From: Pelobates cultripes
Taxonomy: Eukaryota > Chordata > Amphibia > Anura > Pelobatidae
Assembly (NCBI GenBank): GCA_933207985.1
Contig: OW240913.1
Span: 275,923,752-275,987,751 of the forward strand
Direction: 5' to 3'
DNA length: 64,000 bases
Positions 59,194 to 64,000 of this stretch are shown piece after piece (positions within the stretch are counted from its first letter, which is position 1; each line of letters opens with the position of its first letter). The notes under the pieces are model-generated. The model worked only from the letters and a program-made list of their open reading frames with translations. It had not been told where the DNA came from and ran no database searches. Made by a program: the position numbers and the translations under genes.

Positions 59194-59594
59194 TTATCTC
59201 CAAGGACAGAGGCAAAACTCCATTGAACACATGGCAGCAAAAGACAATAAAATACATAAAAATATATAACTGTGCAGCCATTGCATTAAACAGGTTGCAT
59301 TTAACATATCCCCAGATAGCTTAGATCTGAGCGCACATTATTACAGAATGACGCTCAGATCACATACATACAGTTCAATCGCAAAGTCTTTCCCATAGTC
59401 TTTCGGTATACGAATGGGCTCCATGGCATAGCTATCTGGGGTATCTCTATTCAAATAGGGCAAGTACCGAATGACCAGGTTTTTGTGTCTTTGCAGGAGA
59501 AAATCAAGCGTTTCAACATGGGGTCATAGTCTAAAGGCAGCAGGCGGGCAACCAGGCTCCTCCAATGCACAGTGGCGAGATTGGTCTCGTCACA

Positions 59595-59890
59595 CCCCAC
59601 TATGTTTTTTTTACTCCCCCCTATGTTTTCTTACTCCCACCCTCCCTATGTTTTTTTACTCCTCCCTCGCCATGTTTTTTTACTCCTCCCTCGCCATGTT
59701 TTTTTACTCCCCCATGTTTTTTTACTCCCTCCCCATGTTTTTTTTTACTTCCCCCGTGTTTTTTTACTCCCCCCATGTTTTTTTTACTCCCGCCTCCCTA
59801 TGTTCTTTTCACCTCCCCATGTTTTTTTTTACTCCCCCCTCCCTATGTTCTTTTTACTCCCCCCTCATGTTCTTCTCACCTCCCCTTCCC
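59595..59890. repeat. C/T minisatellite, right block
   Basis: About 12 units of ACTCCCCCCTATGTTTTTTT type, continuing the block at 57185-57449. Confidence 0.9.
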
Positions 59891-60069
59891 TGTAGCGTGG
59901 CTGAACTCCTCTTCCTCCTATTCGGTAATCCCGGCAACTCTCCGCTCGAGAGGAACCCGGCGGAGCTGCTGGCAAGAGCTTCCCGGGTCCTCTCCTGCCT
60001 CCCTCACTTCCTGTGGGTCGATGAGGGAGATCTTTGATATCCTTCACCAGCCCACAGAGGGAGGCACAT

Positions 60070-60134
60070 AGCATGTGCCGCAGGGAATAGGGTGTGCCTA
60101 GGCACACCCGGCACACCCCGTGTGCACGCCTATG
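60070..60134. mobile_element. Possible hAT-like terminus
   Basis: GGTGTGCCTAGGCACACC followed by GGCACACCCCGTGTGCACGCCTATG resembles the end of a GC-rich hAT-like repeat (inverse CATAGGCGTGCACACGGGG). The partner end was not found, so the element's other limit (possibly left of the minisatellite) is open. Confidence 0.35.
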
Positions 60135-60149
60135 AAGGGAGCTATTATA

Positions 60150-60460
60150 CTCACCAGGAAAACTACATTAAGCTGTAGTTGTTCTGGTAACTTTAAACTT
60201 TAGAAGGGGCTGCCTGGCTGTGCTGATTGCCAGCCTTTACATACAGAAAGCATGTGACCTGGCAATCAGGCACAGCCGGGTAGCCCATGCGGGTCTTCCA
60301 AGCTTAGCTTACTGTGTGTAGTACATGATGTCAGACAGTCAGAGGAGGCTGCAGCGGAGCCAGTTATAGAGCTGCTGGAAGGAGGCTGAGAATCAGCTTC
60401 CCTGCTTTTTATTTTTCATCAAGCTATCACAGTGCTTCCCCCCCTTCTGCTGAAGCAAGC
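60150..60460. repeat. T2-type MITE fragment and adjacent hairpin
   Basis: ACTACATTAAGCTGTAGTTG and TTCTGGTAACTTTA match the right part of T2-type MITEs. Next to it, CTGCCTGGCTGTGCTGATTG pairs with CAATCAGGCACAGCCGGGTA across 60 bp. Confidence 0.45.
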
Positions 60461-60605
60461 TGAAAATGCAACACTTTAAGCAGAGTTTCAGCCAGGACCA
60501 TTTTAAGGAGCAAGTGACATTAGCAATGACACCTATGTATTTCATGTGCATTTTACGAATACTTAGGGTTTGTGTATTGTGTTTGGTGTGTGTTTTTGAA
60601 GGTAT

Positions 60606-60885
60606 TGTGTGTGTGTGTGTCAGTATGGATCAATGTATGTGTCAGTATGGATCAATATCTGTGCATCAGTATGGATCACTGTGTATGTCAGTATGGATCA
60701 ATGTGTGTGTGTGTCAGTATAGATCACTGTGTGTGTTAGTATGGATCAATGTGTGTGTCAGTATGAATTAATGTGTGTGCCTCAGTATGGATCACTGTGT
60801 GTGTCAGTATGGATTACTGAGTGTGTCAGCGTTGATCACTGTTTGTGTGTCAGTACGGATCAGTGTATGCCAGTGTTTGATGAGT
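60606..60885. repeat. Minisatellite TGTGTGTCAGTATGGATCAA
   Basis: About 11 units of 22-28 bp with GTGTGTCAGTATGGATCA(A/C)TG. Cys-Val-Ser-Met frames over it are artefacts. Confidence 0.9.
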
Positions 60886-61119
60886 GTATGTATGAATACC
60901 AATGTTTATATTGGTCATTGCGTATCAGCATGAATCAATGTGTCAATATCTGTTTTTACTTTAAAATGGCAGATATGATAAAAAAAAAATGTAATATGGT
61001 TTTGCTTTATCTGTGTGATTTGTGGGAGTATTATGCATCTATACATGGGCACAAATGTATATTAATTTATGTGTATTATATTACTATATATATGTGTGTG
61101 CATATATATATATTTCACA

Positions 61120-61194
61120 AATGTAATTTTACAAATGATGTTTTCAATATATATACACAAACACCCACACATATATATATATATATATATATAT
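61120..61194. repeat. TA/CA microsatellite
   Basis: CACAAACACCCACACA then (TA)n up to the LTR-like segment. Confidence 0.9.
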
Positions 61195-61818
61195 GTGTTA
61201 TGTAACAAACCACCTCTTTTACAGGTAGGATTGTCACAGATCTTGCAGTAACCACAGCCTTCTAGGGTATACAAAGTCCAGGAACATTCAGCTCGGTTTT
61301 CCTTTTTATTCAGCAAGAAAACAGGTGCTTTAAATAATAACAAAACAAACAAAATCCCTTGCTCTTACTTGAGCTCTTACTAGACAGTAATTGCTATCTG
61401 CAATTGGGTGGCTTTCCCACTTACCAATTTTCCAAACAAAAGAAATGTCTTTGCAATACACACAATCTCTCCTAGCTGTCTTTTCTCCCTCACTCTGCAG
61501 CAGGCTGCTCTCTTCTTTTAAAGGCCTGTCTACTAATTGAGTAGCTACAGGTGAGTGCCAATTAGTTAACTCTTAAAATCAGATCCAAGCTGTGGTCTGT
61601 TATACAGCAACTAGTGCTGTTGGAGCATTGGCCCACCCTGCTCTCCAAATACTCCGCCCCAGGGACCCATACCATGTTTTGCAGAGCATCAGCTATGCAT
61701 ATTGCAAACTTTAACATCTCTCCCTGGGGCATTTAACTGAAAAATCCTCTGGTTGCTGTTTAGCAAATCAGGTCTGATGTATCTCCCATCAACCACTATT
61801 CCACCTTTACGCTCACAG
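61195..61818 (-). mobile_element. Probable solo LTR
   Basis: On the minus strand it starts TGTGAGCGTAAAGGTGGAAT (61818) and ends TTGTTACATAACA (61195). AATAAAAAGG at about 61300 is a possible polyadenylation signal. TA microsatellite lies on both sides, so the target duplication cannot be recognised. No internal region. Confidence 0.5.
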
Positions 61819-61829
61819 TATATATGTAT

Positions 61830-61830
61830 G

Positions 61831-61888
<58 letters not shown>

Positions 61889-61895
61889 AAATACA
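61830..61895. repeat. (TA)n/(CA)n microsatellite
   Basis: TATG units, about 45 bp of (TA)n, then CACACACACAAAATACACAC. Confidence 0.95.
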
Positions 61896-62414
61896 CACAC
61901 AAAATACACTTGGAAATTACACACATGAATAAAAAATAACAAGGGTTTTACATTTGTCAAAATTTGACAACATTTTTAATTTTAGGAAGTGAAAATCTAA
62001 ATTATACCGGACTGATAGAAAAGGAGAGAAACAAAGAAAAGAAATGGCAGCCTTAAATTGACTGATACCTCTGTATGCAGGTGGATTAGGCAGCTGCCTA
62101 GGGCGCCCCTTGGGAAGGGGCGCCGCCAGGAGCGCTGGCCCCCCTCAGGATGCAGCCGCCCGAGCACTCTGCAGAGAGCCTCAGGCGGCTGCAGCTTTGC
62201 CCGGGCGCAGCCTGAAGAGAGGGGCTGACAGGAGGGAAGCGCTCAGCGCTCCCTCCTGTCACTCCCTCAGTTGTAGTGTGGCCGAGCCCTCTATTGGTCC
62301 CCGGGTACAGGGAGCATCTGTCTCCTGTACCCGGCCGGACTAACAGGAAGTGCACACTGAGTGTTCACTTCCTGTTAGGACTATGATACAGGGCTCGGCC
62401 ACACTACAACTGGG

Positions 62415-62770
62415 TGGGGGAGGGGAGCAAGAAATTGGGAAGGGGGGAAGAAAGAGAGTGACAAGAGAAAAGACAAGGGGGTAGAAAGAGAGAGACAAGG
62501 AGGGGGAAAGAGAGACAAGGGGAGAGAGACAAGGAGAGGGGGAGAGAAAGAGAGACAAGGAGGGGGAGAAAGAGAGAGACAATGGGGGAGAGAGGGGAGA
62601 GAGAGAGAAGGAGGGGGGAGAAAGAGAGAGACAAGGGGGGGAGAGAGTGTGACAAGGAGGGGGGAGAAAGAGAGAGACAAGGGGGGGAGAAAGAAAGAGA
62701 CAAGGAGGGGGTAGAGAGTGTGACAAGGGGGGGGAGAAAGAGAGAGTGACAAGGGGCGGGGGGAGAGATT
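62415..62770. repeat. Purine-rich GAGA/GGGG array
   Basis: GGGGGAGAAAGAGAGAGACAAG units over about 350 bp, nearly all purine on the plus strand. Minus-strand Ser-Leu-Pro frames are artefacts. Confidence 0.93.
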
Positions 62771-62779
62771 GACATCCAT

Positions 62780-63010
62780 CACACACACATAATCAAACAC
62801 AATGCAACCCTTGCACACAGAAAAACACACAATGCATTACACACACAGAAACACATACACAAGCAATGCAACCCTTACACACAATGCATTCATTACACAC
62901 ACTCAATGCATCCCTTACAGACACACACACTGCATCCCGTACATACACAGAAACACACCTTGCAGCCCTTACACATACAAACACAGATTCACACAATGCA
63001 TTCCTTACAC
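62780..63010. repeat. CA-rich minisatellite
   Basis: Units of CACACACAATGCA(T/A)CCCTTACA about 25-35 bp long. Confidence 0.85.
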
Positions 63011-63311
63011 ACATATCAGGACATCCCCTACACACTCCACCCCCTGTGAACAAACTCATTGGTGGAACATGAAGGTGGACTCTGGGACCCAGACCTTGAG
63101 CTGTGTAAAGGGCCCCCCAAAAAATGGAGCTGCTTCCCGTTCTCCCAGAACATTGATTTTGTGACCACAGTTACAAACAGCCTCCAGAGATCCTGTTCTA
63201 CACCAGACCCGTGGAGCCAGACTGCAGCTAGAGCCCATCATCATCCTCATCTGGTTGTAAGTAGGCAATCTAGTATATTATTCGTAGCACTAATCTCTAA
63301 TTTACCTCACA

Positions 63312-63400
63312 TTAAAGAAACACTATAGTCCCCAGAACCACTGCAGCTTAATGTAGTGGTTCTGGTGTCTATAGCCTATCCCTGCAGGCCTTTTAATTTA
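63312..63400. repeat. T2-type MITE left half
   Basis: TTAAAGAAACACTATAGTCC and AATGTAGTGGTTCTGGTGTC match T2-type ends. The right half is missing. Nested in the hAT-like element. Confidence 0.6.
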
Positions 63401-63551
63401 AACACGGCGGCACTGCAGCACTGACTGCAGCACTGGCGTTAGTTAACATGGCAGATCATATGGGTGGGGCATTGTGATGTCACATGGGGGGGCGGCAAAC
63501 TTTACTTTTGCCTAGGGCGGCAAAAATCCTTGCACCGGTCTTGTCTGTATG

Positions 63552-64000
63552 GGGGATATATATATATATATGTTTTGAAGTTTGTTGTAGAAAGAGAGAG
63601 AGAATTGGAGGTAGCAGTACAGAGTAGTACAACCTAGGGAATAATAGTGTATCTCTAAGGGAGAATCAATTAAAAAATAAGTAAGTAAAACGTCACTTTT
63701 TATTGGTCGCTTAAAAAACCCAAATGAAAATGGGGCTAGATACAAGCCCGAGAGGTCCAACAAGAGACAATAGAAATGGGTAACATCAGGAATGAGGAAA
63801 ATAAAATTATAAATCTATCGGAATTTGTGTTAACTGACTCCTAAGTAAAGGTCTTTCATTTGTTCCCACACCTGGGGCGGAGAGATTCAACTGGGCGAAG
63901 GACACTAATTTATTTGGGAGAAAACTGGCATTATGCTCTATACATAAACGTAGAGAGCAGAAGCTATGCAAAGAAATAGCCATGACATTTTACAAACTTA
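63552..64000. other. Unassigned DNA at the window end
   Basis: A short (TA)n at 63557-63570, otherwise no gene or repeat end recognised. Confidence 0.45.

Larger units (their letters stand above)
57450..59594 (-). mobile_element. Solo LTR (about 1.1 kb) interrupted by a CR1
   Basis: On the minus strand it starts TGTGACGAGACCAATCTCGC (59594) and ends GGGTGCCGTAACA (57450), so TG...CA. Flanks are CCCCC (57445-57449) and CCCCA (59595-59599). TATATAA (about 57751) and AATAAA (57740-57745) lie close together on the minus strand. Removing the nested CR1 (58034-59071) leaves about 1.1 kb. No internal retroviral genes, so it is a solo LTR; the family is not assigned. Confidence 0.75.
62078..63543. 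mobile_element. Non-autonomous hAT-like element with exact 8-bp duplication
   Basis: TCTGTATG occurs at 62070-62077 and 63544-63551, exactly flanking the unit. The left end begins CAGGTGGATTAGGCAGCTGC and CTAGGGCGCC. The right end carries CCTAGGGCGGCAAAAATCCT and ends CGGTCTTG. The inverted ends are weak apart from GCCTAGGGCG. Interior: GC-rich part, purine-rich array and CA-rich array. No transposase. Confidence 0.75.

Noticed and set aside
61195..61818. 5-bp target duplication for the LTR-like segment
   Set aside because: Both flanks are TA/TG microsatellite, so any match would be uninformative.
62340..62830. Ser-Leu-Pro-rich ORFs on the minus strand
   Set aside because: Purine-rich repeat array read on the opposite strand.

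Overview
This window looks like non-coding, transposon-dense DNA from a vertebrate nuclear genome, most probably a frog. The evidence is the repeat mix: CR1, L2 and L1/Tx1-like LINEs, an Ngaro-type tyrosine-recombinase retrotransposon, a Penelope-like GIY-YIG remnant, Tc1 elements, hAT-like carriers, T2/Kolobok-type TTAA foldbacks, short elements with CCCCTTAAGG ends, and many TA, TG and ATGT microsatellites. The species cannot be named from this sequence. I see no host protein-coding exon, tRNA, rRNA or CRISPR array. All recognisable protein-coding sequence belongs to mobile elements, and nearly all of it is broken. Identities and similarities quoted here were judged by eye.

Layout. 1-3050: two related LTR-like segments. 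3240-4702: remnant of a hAT-like element. 5912-8654: hAT-like carrier with an imperfect 8-bp target duplication, a long microsatellite and a nested minus-strand CR1. 10610-13190: older CR1 fragment split by a 2.1 kb TTAA foldback element that holds an assembly gap. 13530-14130: small MITE pieces. 14437-19869: decayed plus-strand Ngaro element with the split-repeat pattern A1...B1-A2-B2. 19990-21540: Tc1 element with DD37E spacing. 21655-21855: foldback with a hammerhead-ribozyme-like core. 21963-26148: better-preserved minus-strand Ngaro element with gag, RT-RNase H and YR. 26249-29516: second, nearly identical copy of the decayed plus-strand Ngaro. 29593-30293: 700-bp palindrome. 31237-32638: Tc1 (DD34E). 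32921-35060: hAT-like element. 35540-40000: degenerate Tc1 interrupted by a hAT-like carrier (36582-39780) that itself holds a Penelope-like fragment. 40020-42240: L2. 44889-52627: near full-length L1/Tx1-like LINE with a 15-bp target-site duplication and an apparent 3' transduction. 56519-57067: T2-type foldback. 57130-59890: C/T minisatellite split by a solo LTR that contains a CR1. 61195-61818: probable LTR. 62078-63543: hAT-like element with an exact 8-bp target duplication.

No operon or host pathway is present. The useful information is the nesting order, which gives relative ages, and a few elements with unusual architecture: the Ngaro family with an SAP-like and zinc-knuckle ORF1, hammerhead-like motifs, and the LINE carrying transduced sequence. 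Several coding breaks are single-base changes in homopolymers and may be assembly errors rather than true decay.
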